This document shows positions 33,709 through 41,995 of a stretch of 64,000 nt of DNA, piece after piece; position 1 is the first letter of the stretch; each line of letters starts with the position of its first letter. The translations under genes and the position numbers were made by a program. The notes under the pieces are model-generated. The model made no database searches. It saw only the letters and a program-made list of their open reading frames with translations, and had not been told where the DNA came from. Source of the DNA: Deltaproteobacteria bacterium (GTDB lineage Bacteria > Desulfobacterota > Desulfuromonadia > Geobacterales > Geobacteraceae); assembly GCA_009668975.1 (NCBI GenBank), contig SBEG01000011.1, positions 1 through 64,000 on the forward strand, written 5' to 3'.

Positions 33709-35219
33709 ACACCTTTAAAGCAAACATTAAGTACCTGGGTATATTTCTGGCTATGCTAGCCATTTTTTCAGGCTGCAGTAAAGAAGAGCAAGTTCCCGAC
33801 AAGGACGAACCGGTCCGTGTCACCGCCTATTCCGCCAAAAGCGAACTGTTTATGGAGTACGATCAGCCGGTAGCCGGCGAAAAAACGGGCTTTCTCATCC
33901 ACCTAACCAGGCTCGCCGATTTCAAACCGGTAACCGAAGGCGGCCTGAAGCTGATTTTTACACCATCTGCGGGATCCCCCGTGACATTCACTATGCCTGC
34001 CCCAACCCGAGCGGGTATTTACAAGGCCGAGGTTGCCCTTGGCAATCCAGGGAAGTATTCGTTGAAGCTGGTCACCGACGGCAAGGGTTTTGGCGATGAA
34101 ATCACGGTGTCCGAAGTACGGGTCCTGAACAAGGGAGAAAAACCTGCCGAACATAAAGGTGGTGACGGCGCAATAGCTTTTCTAAAAGAACAGCAGTGGG
34201 TCGTGGATTTCATGGTGACCCAACCGGTCAGGAAAGATCTGGGCAGCTTCGTCACAGCCACGGGGGAGTTGGTGCCCGTGTCGAACGCCGAGGCAACGGT
34301 CGCCGCACCTTTGTCCGGCATCATATCGACCGCCAGACAGCTTCCGTTCATCGGCAAGAAGGTGGCAAAAGGTGAAATCGTGGCGCTAATCGATCCGCCG
34401 GTCATTCCGGAAGGAGGGATAGGCCAGTTGAGCGCCGCATATGCGGAGGCAAAAAACCGTGTTGCCCTTGCTCAAAAGGAGTACGACCGGGCCAGGCGGC
34501 TTCATGACGCGAAAATCGCCCCATTGAAAAGGGTCGAGGAGGCGGAGCTGACCCTTTCCAGTGCGCGGGCGGCCCTGGCTCCCCTGGACAAGGCTATGGG
34601 GAGTGTCGGAGGAGCAAGAAGCGGCCGGATCGCCGTCAGGGCGCCGGTAAGTGGCACCGTGGTGGAAGTGGTTGCCGGGGCCGGTAAGGGCGTAGAGGCC
34701 GGGCAGCCGATCCTGCGCATTGTCAATACTGGAACCCTCTGGCTCAAGGCAAATATCCCCGCGAGCGAGATCGGCGTTGCCGGTAAATCGCTCAATGCCA
34801 CTTTCACTGCATCAGGCCTTACTGATGAATTCAAACCATCACGGCTGGTATCGATCGGCGACATGCTTGACCCGCAGACCAGGACCCTGCCGGTACTCTT
34901 CGAAGTTCCCAATCAATCCGGGCGACTCAAGGTCGGCCTGTTCGCCAATGTTGCCATACAGACCGGGTCGGTTGCCGGGGCGCTGGCCGTGCCCAAGGAC
35001 GCACTGACTGAAGATGAGGGGCGCTGGTTCGTATTCATCCAGTCGTCGGGAGAAGCTTTTGACCGACGAGAGGTGAAGATCGGTGTCGAAGATGCCGGTT
35101 TTGTTCAGATAATCGATGGCCTCAAGGGAGAAGAGCGGGTGGTGACACGCGGTGCCTACTACGTCAAGCAGGCCGAATCGGCTGCCAAGGGCGGCGCTGA
35201 CCAGGGCCATGCCCATTAA
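33705..35219 (+). CDS. Periplasmic adaptor (membrane fusion) lipoprotein of RND metal efflux
   Basis: A 504-residue lipoprotein (lipobox FSGC, Cys at about 25). An N-terminal beta domain (about 35-140; SKSELFMEYDQPVAGEKTGF type) precedes the adaptor core: lipoyl halves, a helical hairpin (LSAAYAEAKNRVALAQKEYDRARRLHDAK), beta-barrel and C-terminal domain. Such extra N-terminal domains occur in metal-efflux adaptors and may receive metal. The tail ends GHAH. It links the inner-membrane pump and the outer-membrane channel. It overlaps the upstream gene by 4 nt and lies 12 nt before the pump gene. Confidence 0.88.
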   Translation: MNTFKANIKYLGIFLAMLAIFSGCSKEEQVPDKDEPVRVTAYSAKSELFMEYDQPVAGEKTGFLIHLTRLADFKPVTEGGLKLIFTPSAGSPVTFTMPAPTRAGIYKAEVALGNPGKYSLKLVTDGKGFGDEITVSEVRVLNKGEKPAEHKGGDGAIAFLKEQQWVVDFMVTQPVRKDLGSFVTATGELVPVSNAEATVAAPLSGIISTARQLPFIGKKVAKGEIVALIDPPVIPEGGIGQLSAAYAEAKNRVALAQKEYDRARRLHDAKIAPLKRVEEAELTLSSARAALAPLDKAMGSVGGARSGRIAVRAPVSGTVVEVVAGAGKGVEAGQPILRIVNTGTLWLKANIPASEIGVAGKSLNATFTASGLTDEFKPSRLVSIGDMLDPQTRTLPVLFEVPNQSGRLKVGLFANVAIQTGSVAGALAVPKDALTEDEGRWFVFIQSSGEAFDRREVKIGVEDAGFVQIIDGLKGEERVVTRGAYYVKQAESAAKGGADQGHAH

Positions 35220-35231
35220 GGAGAAAGGTAA

Positions 35232-38200
35232 ATGCTCGATAAAATAATCCGCCTGGCCCTGGAAAACCGGCTGATCGTCGTTGTGGCGGCGCTGCTGGTA
35301 CTAGTGGTTGGGACCTATATAACTACAAAGATGCCGGTAGATGTCTTGCCGGATTTGACCGCACCAACGGTTACCATCATCACCGAAGCACATGGCATGG
35401 CGACGGAAGAGGTGGAAACGGTTGTCACCTATCCAATCGAAACCGCCGTCACCGGCTCAAGCGGCGTGCGTCGCGTCCGTTCGTATACGGTCGCCGGACT
35501 GTCCACCGTTTGGGTCGAATTCACCTGGGGAACGGATATCTACAAGGCCCGTCAGGTCGTCAATGAAAAGCTGCAATCCCTGGCCGGAGTCTTGCCGGCA
35601 GATGCTATTCCCCAACTGGCCCCCATCTCCTCGATCATGGGGGAGATCATGCATGTGGCTTTGGTCAGCGACCGGCATACCACCATGGAGCTGAAGGAAA
35701 CCGCCGACTTCGTGATACGCAAGCGGCTCCTGGCGGTAAATGGAGTCTCACAGGTATCCAACATCGGTGGCGACACCCGCCAGTACCATGTGGAACTCGA
35801 TCCGCAGCGCCTGCAAGCGTTCGGTGTTACGGTGGCTGAAGTGATAACGGCTCTCAAAGGGGCCAATGAAAATTTTGCCGCCGGGGTGATGAAGAAGACC
35901 GGTCAGGAATACATGATCCGTGGCGTGGGCCGGGTTCGGGCCATAGCCGATCTGGAGCAGGTTGTTGTGGCGGCAAGGGGCGGCGTGCCGGTTCTGGTCC
36001 GTGATGTGGCGAAGGTCGTGATCGGCCCGGCCTTCAGGTACGGTGAGGCTTCGGCCAATGGCAAGCCGGGGGTTGTCATCTCGATCCAGAAACATCCGTC
36101 CGCCAACACCCTTGAGCTTACCAAGCGCCTGGAAGTGAAGCTCGCGGAACTGCAGAAGGGGCTGCCGCCCGGAATGAAGCTGGAGACCGACATCTTCCGG
36201 CAATCCGATTTCATTGAGCGGGCCATCGACAACATCAAGAAGGTGCTGACCGAAGGATCGGTCTTGATTATCGCCATCATCTTCCTCTTCCTGGGCAATA
36301 TGCGGACCACCCTCATATCAATTGCCGCGATGCCCTTGTCGCTGCTGTTCGCCATTTTTGCCCTGTGGATTTTCGACATTTCCATCAACACCATGACCCT
36401 GGGTGGGATGGCCATCGCCATCGGGGTCATTGTCGACGATGCCATCATCGATGTGGAGAACGCCTTCCGGCGGCTGCGGGAAAACCGGCTGAAACCCGAA
36501 CACGTACGATCGCCGGCACGCAAAGTGATCTTCGACGCCTCGAAAGAAATCAGGGCTTCTGTCGTCAATGCCACCATGATCATTCTCATGGTATTCATGC
36601 CTCTGTTTTTCCTTTCCGGGGTCGAGGGGAGGCTGTTGCGCCCCCTCGGTGTCTCCTACATGGTTTCCATCGGTGCATCACTCATTATCGCCCTGACAGT
36701 GACTCCGGCCCTCTGTTCCTACCTGTTGCCACGGGCCAAATGCCTGGAACAGGAGGAGGAAAGTTTCGTGGTCCGCTGGTTGAAGCGCCTCTATCGCCCC
36801 CTGCTCAATCTGGCGGTCAATCGGCCGAAACTGGTGATTGCCGGCTCGGTAGCGGCCTTTGTCCTGGCGATGATTCCGCTGGCCATGACCGGCCGGTCTT
36901 TTCTTCCGGCCTTCAACGAAGGTGCCTTGACGGTGGTTGTCGTCACTTCAGCAGGAACATCCCTGGAACAGTCGGCGTCTATTGCCCTGGATGTGGAAAA
37001 AAAGCTACTGGCTCACCCGAACGTCAAGAAGACCGCCCGTAGAACCGGGCGGGGAGACATGGACGAGCATGGCAAGGCGGCAAGCATGACCGAGATCGAG
37101 GCCAAGTTGGACATGAAGGATCGCAAGCTTGGCGACGTAATGTCGGAACTGCGCAAGTCAATGGCCGGCATGCCGGCAACCATCACCTTCGGCCAGCCCA
37201 TCGGCCACCGGATTGACCACATGCTCTCCGGCACCATGGCCAACCTTGCCATCAAGGTCTACGGTCCGGAACTGTACCGGTTGCGTATTACTGCGGAAGA
37301 GATCAGGGGCGCTATAGCAGATGTTGGCGGCTTGGCGGATCTTTCGGTGGAGCAGCAAAAGGATATTCCACAAATCCGGATTGTCCCGGATCGGGCGCAG
37401 ATGGCCCGTTACAACCTCACCATGTCGGGCGTGGCCGAGGCGATGGAGGCCGCCACTGCCGGCATGGTCGTCACTAGGACACTGGAAGGTGACCGGGGTT
37501 TCGATGTGGTGGTGAAGTTTCCCGATACTGCCCGTAACAGCACCGGCACCATCGAAAGCGTGATGATTGATACCCCGACCGGCTTCAAGATCCCTCTTTC
37601 CGCCGTGGCACAGGTCGTTTCCGCCAAAGGGCCGAATACCATTACCCGCGAGAATGCCCAGCGGAAGATTGTCGTCCAGGCAAACGTTGCTGGCCGCGAT
37701 CTGCGCAGTGTCTTCGATGACGTCAAGAGCCGCATAGACCAACGTGTCAAACTCCCCGAGGGCTATTATGTGGAGTATGGTGGTCAGTTTGAGAGCGAAG
37801 CCGAGGCGACCAGAACCATCGCTCTTTTGAGTCTCGTATCCCTGCTCTTCATCGTCTTGATACTCTACATAGAATTCCGCTCCTTCAGAGATGCTTTCCT
37901 GGTCATGGTCAACCTGCCGCTCGCCTTCATTGGCGGTATACTGGCCGTTTTTTGCACATCAGGGGTAATCAGCGTCGCTTCGCTGGTCGGGTTCATTACC
38001 CTGTTCGGTATCGCGACACGAAACGGCATCCTTCTCATTTCCCATTACAAGCACCTGATGGAACATGAAGGGCGGACTCTGCCGGAGGCTGTGCTGCAGG
38101 GGTCGATGGAGCGTCTCAGGCCGGTCATCATGACCGCGCTGGCAGCAGGTCTGGCGTTGGTGCCTTTTGCCTTCTCGGCTGACAAACCGGGCAATGAAAT

Positions 38201-38315
38201 CCTCTCGCCTCTTGCCATTGTCATCCTCGGAGGGTTGTTTAGTTCGACCGTGCTGAATATGGTGGTACTGCCGTCGCTGTATCTGAAATTCGGCAAAGAA
38301 GAACAGGAGAAATAA
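35232..38315 (+). CDS. RND heavy-metal efflux pump (CzcA/CusA family, HME-RND)
   Basis: A 1027-residue inner-membrane proton antiporter with 12 expected helices in two halves, each with a large periplasmic loop. The N-terminus LVVGTYITTKMPVDVLPDLTAPTVTI is typical of CzcA-type pumps. The helix-4 region reads GVIVDDAIIDVENAFRRLREN (about 400-420), supplying the Asp pair for proton coupling. HME pumps carry Zn/Co/Cd, Ni or Cu/Ag; the DDAIIDVEN form is not the classic Zn/Co CzcA sequence (DGAVVxxEN), and I cannot assign the ion. GGAGAAAGG lies before the ATG. It is the last core gene of the tripartite operon; a hairpin follows. Confidence 0.92.
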   Translation: MLDKIIRLALENRLIVVVAALLVLVVGTYITTKMPVDVLPDLTAPTVTIITEAHGMATEEVETVVTYPIETAVTGSSGVRRVRSYTVAGLSTVWVEFTWGTDIYKARQVVNEKLQSLAGVLPADAIPQLAPISSIMGEIMHVALVSDRHTTMELKETADFVIRKRLLAVNGVSQVSNIGGDTRQYHVELDPQRLQAFGVTVAEVITALKGANENFAAGVMKKTGQEYMIRGVGRVRAIADLEQVVVAARGGVPVLVRDVAKVVIGPAFRYGEASANGKPGVVISIQKHPSANTLELTKRLEVKLAELQKGLPPGMKLETDIFRQSDFIERAIDNIKKVLTEGSVLIIAIIFLFLGNMRTTLISIAAMPLSLLFAIFALWIFDISINTMTLGGMAIAIGVIVDDAIIDVENAFRRLRENRLKPEHVRSPARKVIFDASKEIRASVVNATMIILMVFMPLFFLSGVEGRLLRPLGVSYMVSIGASLIIALTVTPALCSYLLPRAKCLEQEEESFVVRWLKRLYRPLLNLAVNRPKLVIAGSVAAFVLAMIPLAMTGRSFLPAFNEGALTVVVVTSAGTSLEQSASIALDVEKKLLAHPNVKKTARRTGRGDMDEHGKAASMTEIEAKLDMKDRKLGDVMSELRKSMAGMPATITFGQPIGHRIDHMLSGTMANLAIKVYGPELYRLRITAEEIRGAIADVGGLADLSVEQQKDIPQIRIVPDRAQMARYNLTMSGVAEAMEAATAGMVVTRTLEGDRGFDVVVKFPDTARNSTGTIESVMIDTPTGFKIPLSAVAQVVSAKGPNTITRENAQRKIVVQANVAGRDLRSVFDDVKSRIDQRVKLPEGYYVEYGGQFESEAEATRTIALLSLVSLLFIVLILYIEFRSFRDAFLVMVNLPLAFIGGILAVFCTSGVISVASLVGFITLFGIATRNGILLISHYKHLMEHEGRTLPEAVLQGSMERLRPVIMTALAAGLALVPFAFSADKPGNEILSPLAIVILGGLFSSTVLNMVVLPSLYLKFGKEEQEK

Positions 38316-38321
38316 GAGCGC

Positions 38322-38355
38322 CCCGTGCCCCTGCCTCTCGGTAAGGGCACGGGGA
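38322..38355 (+). terminator. Intercistronic hairpin after the RND pump gene
   Basis: CCCCGTGCCC pairs perfectly with GGGCACGGGG around a 14-nt loop, 6 nt after the stop. No T run follows, so it may be an mRNA-stabilising or attenuating structure rather than a full terminator. Confidence 0.5.
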
Positions 38356-38401
38356 ATTCAACAAGTTAGCAGTATTTTATAATTTACAAGGAGACCATAA
38401 A

Positions 38402-38968
38402 ATGAAAAAAACTTTGAATGGGGCATTGATAGTCATAATATCAGGTTTGTTGATCAGTGGCTGTGCAGGCAACCGGGACCTCATAACGCAAGAATCGATC
38501 GGAAGCAGACAGGATGTCTTCACGGAAATTCGCGGCAATGATGTGCCGACGGGCAAGGCCTTGGCGGACATCGTCTTTTCCGTGAAAAGCAATTCCTCTC
38601 TATTCCTGTGGAATTACAACAAGCATACAGATCCACCCTATCGCGTGCACCTGAGCATTGACGGTCAATCGACCATTCTTGAGGCGGAACCGGTCTTGGA
38701 AGACAAGTCACCAATTGGTTCAAATTACCCCGAAAGCGGAACCGGCTGGAAATATCAGTTCAGAAAGCGGATTGCCCTTGCTCCCGGCAAACACAAACTC
38801 ACGATTGCGCTTCCGGTTGATGATGTGCTTGTAGAGCGAGAAATTGTTCTTCGTGAAGGTGTCAATATGGTGATGCTGCAACCGAGATATAACAAGAAGA
38901 TGCTTCGTCCGCATAAAGGCGAGAACTTTGCTGCCGGCATAAAATCGGTAGAAGTGTTAATTGATTAA
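38402..38968 (+). CDS. Lipoprotein of unknown function, paralogue 1
   Basis: A 188-residue lipoprotein (lipobox ISGC, Cys at about 21), predicted to be all beta. It shares a layout with the next gene: AGCxGNxxLI at the processed N-terminus, an EDVF-like segment, hydrophobic AD-IVFSVKS, VHLSIDGQ, GKHKLTIALPVDDVLVERE and LQPRYN. Function unknown. Position directly behind the RND genes, with AAGGAG 8 nt before the ATG, suggests an envelope accessory of the efflux system (inference). Confidence 0.7.
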   Translation: MKKTLNGALIVIISGLLISGCAGNRDLITQESIGSRQDVFTEIRGNDVPTGKALADIVFSVKSNSSLFLWNYNKHTDPPYRVHLSIDGQSTILEAEPVLEDKSPIGSNYPESGTGWKYQFRKRIALAPGKHKLTIALPVDDVLVEREIVLREGVNMVMLQPRYNKKMLRPHKGENFAAGIKSVEVLID

Positions 38969-39051
38969 TCATAAATACGAAACAGCTTTTATGCCAGCCA
39001 TGCGCTGGCATAGCACTTCATGCTAATTGATAAAACAGAGGAGATTCAGAC

Positions 39052-39645
39052 ATGAGAAAGCCTATAGCAGTTATCTTGTCGGCAATGGCCCTGTGGATGC
39101 TTGCCGGCTGTGCTGGCAAGCAGGGCTTGATTCAAAAAATGAGCGCCTGTACGCAGGAAGATGTGTTCCAGGAGTGTTCCACAACGACGCCAATACCTCA
39201 CGGTTATGCGGACCTGCGCATCGTATCATCCCTGAAAACGCACCTGCCGGGGAACTATTCCGGAAAAGACATCCATGGCACGCCTGAGCATAAGTTGCTC
39301 GTAAACATCGATGGTCAGGCGGTGTTTTTAACAGGCTCCCTTCGTGAAGAAAGAAAAGATCTGCATTCTTCGTGCGACCCGGAAGAGGGGCACGGCATCT
39401 GCTATCTTTTTCAAACGGAACTTCGTCTTAAATCGGGAGGGCACAGCATATTCATTTCCCTGCCATTTGATGGTATTGCTGTTGAAAGAAAATTCGACTT
39501 AATTGCCGGTAGCAGAAACACCTTGGTACTTGAGCCGCTTTACGGTCTGGCCGGCGACAAACCAAGAATCGGTTTTTTTACCAAGACCAGTTTTAAAAGC
39601 GGCATTAAAGGATTCAGGGTTAAATTTAACGGGGAATATTTGTAG
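39052..39645 (+). CDS. Lipoprotein of unknown function, paralogue 2
   Basis: A 197-residue lipoprotein (lipobox LAGC, Cys at about 20), paralogous to the preceding gene: AGCAGKQGLI, CTQEDVFQEC, ADLRIVSSLKT, LLVNIDGQAVFL, GGHSIFISLPFDGIAVERKF and LEPLYG align with its partner. It has extra Cys residues (in SACTQ, QECS, SSCDP, GICY) absent from paralogue 1, perhaps disulphides or metal ligands. GAGGAG lies 8-9 nt upstream. It is last in the cargo; a strong hairpin follows. Confidence 0.7.
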   Translation: MRKPIAVILSAMALWMLAGCAGKQGLIQKMSACTQEDVFQECSTTTPIPHGYADLRIVSSLKTHLPGNYSGKDIHGTPEHKLLVNIDGQAVFLTGSLREERKDLHSSCDPEEGHGICYLFQTELRLKSGGHSIFISLPFDGIAVERKFDLIAGSRNTLVLEPLYGLAGDKPRIGFFTKTSFKSGIKGFRVKFNGEYL

Positions 39646-39676
39646 CAAGGAGGGTTATATAGATATAATTACTCTA

Positions 39677-39707
39677 GGTAATCCCCCGGCTTTGCCGGGG
39701 GATTACC
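39677..39707 (+). terminator. Hairpin ending the cargo operon
   Basis: GGTAATCCCCCGGC pairs perfectly with GCCGGGGGATTACC around TTT, about 30 bp after the last lipoprotein gene. The downstream sequence is CCTTGGGTTG, only weakly T-rich, but the stem is very stable. Confidence 0.6.
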
Positions 39708-39851
39708 CCTTGGGTTGACAATTCCGGGGAAATCAACCTCCTTCAACTTTCGATCAGCGATCACAGCCAACAGGGTATTTCGATCTCTGATTTGAGGAAA
39801 ATGTCGTGCATTATTCATAAAACATGACCTATTCCGCTCCCGCGTAAAGCA

Positions 39852-41738
39852 TTAATTTGAAGGGTCTGTCGATTTAAAATACAGGATGTCTTCCAGTGAA
39901 ATTGGCCCCTTCGCCAAACCAAGACGCATGGCTGGTGTTTTCATGGCTTTTTTTGCTTCTCCTGGCTTGCGCCTGGGAGCGTCTTTTGGTCTTTTTCTTC
40001 CTTCCGTGGGTTTCACGTAGTTATAAAAAACTCGATAAATATCCAAGAGTTTTACGACAATGCTAGGGTCATATGCATTATATAATTGCCATACCCTGCC
40101 GCTTCCACCGCTTGGCCTGAATGATCTTTCCAGAATCGAAGACGCTCTCCGGCATTGCATAAAAAAACGATCAATAGGGTGAAGCGTCGCACGTTCAAAT
40201 ATATAAGCCATCTTATCCAGATCCCGATCAAAATCTCCCTTTTTTATGTTAGACAGGTAACAAACCATTTTGTCGGGTTCACTCATATTGGGGAATGGAT
40301 AATCAAGCCATTTATCCTTCCAGCCGCCGATTTCCCTCATTCCCGCCAAGCGCTCTTTTATTATTTCCCGCCGGATGAATACGTCGTGCAGTTCTTCGTA
40401 CTCAGGATGACGATAAAGGAATTCCTTTTTTTCGCTTTTACCTTTCTCAACAAGCCCGTACCTTTCGGGCTGCGTGTAGTCTGTTTTTATTGATACATAA
40501 CAGGCATCGCATGTTTTTTCTAAAATACGGTCAGCGAAAGCGGCGAGGCAAGCTGCTCTAATGCCGGAATCTTGATCCATATAAAATCTTATTTTTCCGA
40601 TGCCATTCAGCATTTTTCTCAGGAAGAAGAAATGTGCATACATTGTATACTCAGCATGAACCTGCATGCCATACAAGGGTAATCTTGTATCTTTGTTATG
40701 TTTGTCACATGCCTCGACATCTTGCCGAGAAAGAACTGCTTCGTAGGTTTTTTCAACCTTTGTATCCAGAGACACCTCATCCACTTCGGGTGTCTTCTTT
40801 TCACTTCTTCCTTTGGATTCTTCGTAATCGTTTTCAAGCCAAAAACGAGCATATTTTCTAAATGGGCGCTGTACTTCATAATCGCCCGTTGCAATCGCAT
40901 CTTCTTCAATTTCCCTAGGGTTTACGGAAGGGTCAAAATTTAGGTGCATGCCAAAGACATAACCAGAATTGCGGTCGGCACTTCCTATGGCATAGAGGAT
41001 CACGTTTCTGCGATCCGTGCAATCCCTCCAGTTGATTGAATGCATTTGACGGTCAACAGATATGTTTAAATATGCCCTTTTGAGCTCTGGGAGACGTTTT
41101 TCTCGACTCGCAGCGAAGGCAAGGCACTGCCGGTGTATAAAGTCAATTTTAGTGTAAAGCGTATTCATGGAAACATCAACGCCCACGACACCTGATGGGC
41201 CTCCAGCTACGGTCTTCAAAGGCTTTTTTCCGAGAAGGTCTTGAAATATTCTTATGTTGACATGGGATTTTCTTTGTCTATGCGTAGATTTTTGAGGGAC
41301 TGAAAACGTTTTCCCGCATTCTTTGCACTGAAACCGTGGCGAGCCAATGGTTGTTTTTCCATGGGGGCGATATCTATCGCGGTAATCAAAGACATCGGCA
41401 TCAAGCAAGTGGTTAATGCACTGGGGATTCGGACATTTGGCCTTCCTTCTGTCCGGTATCAAATAAGCTGATATTCTGTCAATTTCTTCCTTAATTCCTT
41501 TATTGCTCTTTACAGGTGGGTTTTCGTTGCATTTCTTACAACGAAGGGCTAATTCATGGCTTCTCCCCTGCAAGATATAAGTATCTCTATTCTCGTCTCT
41601 TGCGTATTTACCACGAGACTGAGTAGATGTGCTGGCAGGGGAGTAAAAATTGCCACAAGCCGGGTTCTTGCAAAAATTGACCTGAACGCCATCAATTTCA
41701 GGGGGAATTCGACTTTTGGTATCATTTCTTTCCGGCAT
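39852..41738 (-). CDS. Large DDE-type transposase with two N-terminal zinc ribbons
   Basis: A 628-residue protein. Four Cys pairs form two CxNPxC...CxxC zinc ribbons (C23/C28 with C67/C70; C102/C107 with C138/C141), the second ending CKECGKTFSVP as in IS1-type InsA proteins. A helix-turn-helix-like segment follows (about 180-205). Candidate catalytic acids are Asp229 (NISVDRQ), Asp388 or Asp390 (FYMDQDSG) and Glu537 (ILERSFR). The IS family is not one I can name; length and wide Asp-Glu spacing set it apart from IS1 and IS1595. The gene starts 86 bp inside the right terminal repeat. Its ribosome-binding AAGGGA lies inside the end hairpin at 41744-41777, so read-through transcripts would be poorly translated. 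Confidence 0.78.
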   Translation of the reverse strand: MPERNDTKSRIPPEIDGVQVNFCKNPACGNFYSPASTSTQSRGKYARDENRDTYILQGRSHELALRCKKCNENPPVKSNKGIKEEIDRISAYLIPDRRKAKCPNPQCINHLLDADVFDYRDRYRPHGKTTIGSPRFQCKECGKTFSVPQKSTHRQRKSHVNIRIFQDLLGKKPLKTVAGGPSGVVGVDVSMNTLYTKIDFIHRQCLAFAASREKRLPELKRAYLNISVDRQMHSINWRDCTDRRNVILYAIGSADRNSGYVFGMHLNFDPSVNPREIEEDAIATGDYEVQRPFRKYARFWLENDYEESKGRSEKKTPEVDEVSLDTKVEKTYEAVLSRQDVEACDKHNKDTRLPLYGMQVHAEYTMYAHFFFLRKMLNGIGKIRFYMDQDSGIRAACLAAFADRILEKTCDACYVSIKTDYTQPERYGLVEKGKSEKKEFLYRHPEYEELHDVFIRREIIKERLAGMREIGGWKDKWLDYPFPNMSEPDKMVCYLSNIKKGDFDRDLDKMAYIFERATLHPIDRFFMQCRRASSILERSFRPSGGSGRVWQLYNAYDPSIVVKLLDIYRVFYNYVKPTEGRKRPKDAPRRKPGEAKKAMKTPAMRLGLAKGPISLEDILYFKSTDPSN

Positions 41739-41743
41739 AAAAA

Positions 41744-41777
41744 AATCCCTTCAAGATTTTTTAACCTTGAAGGGATT
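41744..41777. promoter_or_regulatory. Right-end hairpin masking the transposase ribosome-binding site
   Basis: AATCCCTTCAAG (41744-41755) pairs perfectly with CTTGAAGGGATT (41766-41777). Read on the minus strand, the second arm contains the GAAGGGA that serves the transposase ATG at 41738. Transcripts entering from outside carry both arms and would fold; a transcript starting inside would not. It mirrors the left-end hairpin at 29804-29840. Confidence 0.7.
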
Positions 41778-41796
41778 GTACACTAATTAAAATCAA

Positions 41797-41824
41797 TTTG
41801 CCACAGATTAACAAACCGGCTGGG
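41797..41824 (-). repeat. Right terminal inverted repeat (28 bp)
   Basis: Exact inverse of 29761-29788; outer bases read GGCTGGG on the plus strand at 41818-41824. Confidence 0.92.
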
Positions 41825-41831
41825 AGTTTGA
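41825..41831 (+). repeat. Right copy of transposon target-site duplication
   Basis: AGTTTGA directly outside the right terminal repeat, followed by CCTCCCC (41832-41838), the right arm of the split terminator, and TCTCTTTT. Confidence 0.85.
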
Positions 41832-41995
41832 CCTCCCCTCTCTTTTACGATGAATTAGTTGAAGAGTAAAAATGATTATTGTGCTGCATTTTTGACTTGC
41901 TAAATAATGAATGTACTCTTTAGTATGTTTGCAGCACGTCTACAGCTTTTGTAGATTTCCACCCTAATGTGGCCATTAATAATACTGGAGAAAAG

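Larger units (their letters stand above)
29761..41824. mobile_element. Metal-resistance transposon, 12.06 kb, with terminal repeats and target duplication
   Basis: The left end 29761-29788 (outer bases CCCAGCCGGTTTGT) is perfectly inverted at 41797-41824. AGTTTGA lies directly outside both ends. Inside each terminal repeat, 15-19 bp further in, is a strong hairpin. The right end carries a large transposase gene reading inward. Cargo from left to right: CsoR/RcnR-family regulator, RcnA-like exporter, His-rich small protein, outer-membrane factor, adaptor and RND pump, two related lipoproteins. Joining the outside flanks restores a terminator hairpin (GGGGAGG ... CCTCCCC then T-rich), so the insertion site was the loop of the multicopper-oxidase operon terminator. 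The intact ends and target duplication suggest a fairly recent insertion. Confidence 0.9.

Noticed and set aside
29761..41824. Composite transposon made of two IS copies
   Set aside because: Only one transposase gene exists; the left end is just the 28-bp repeat plus hairpin, with no second transposase remnant.
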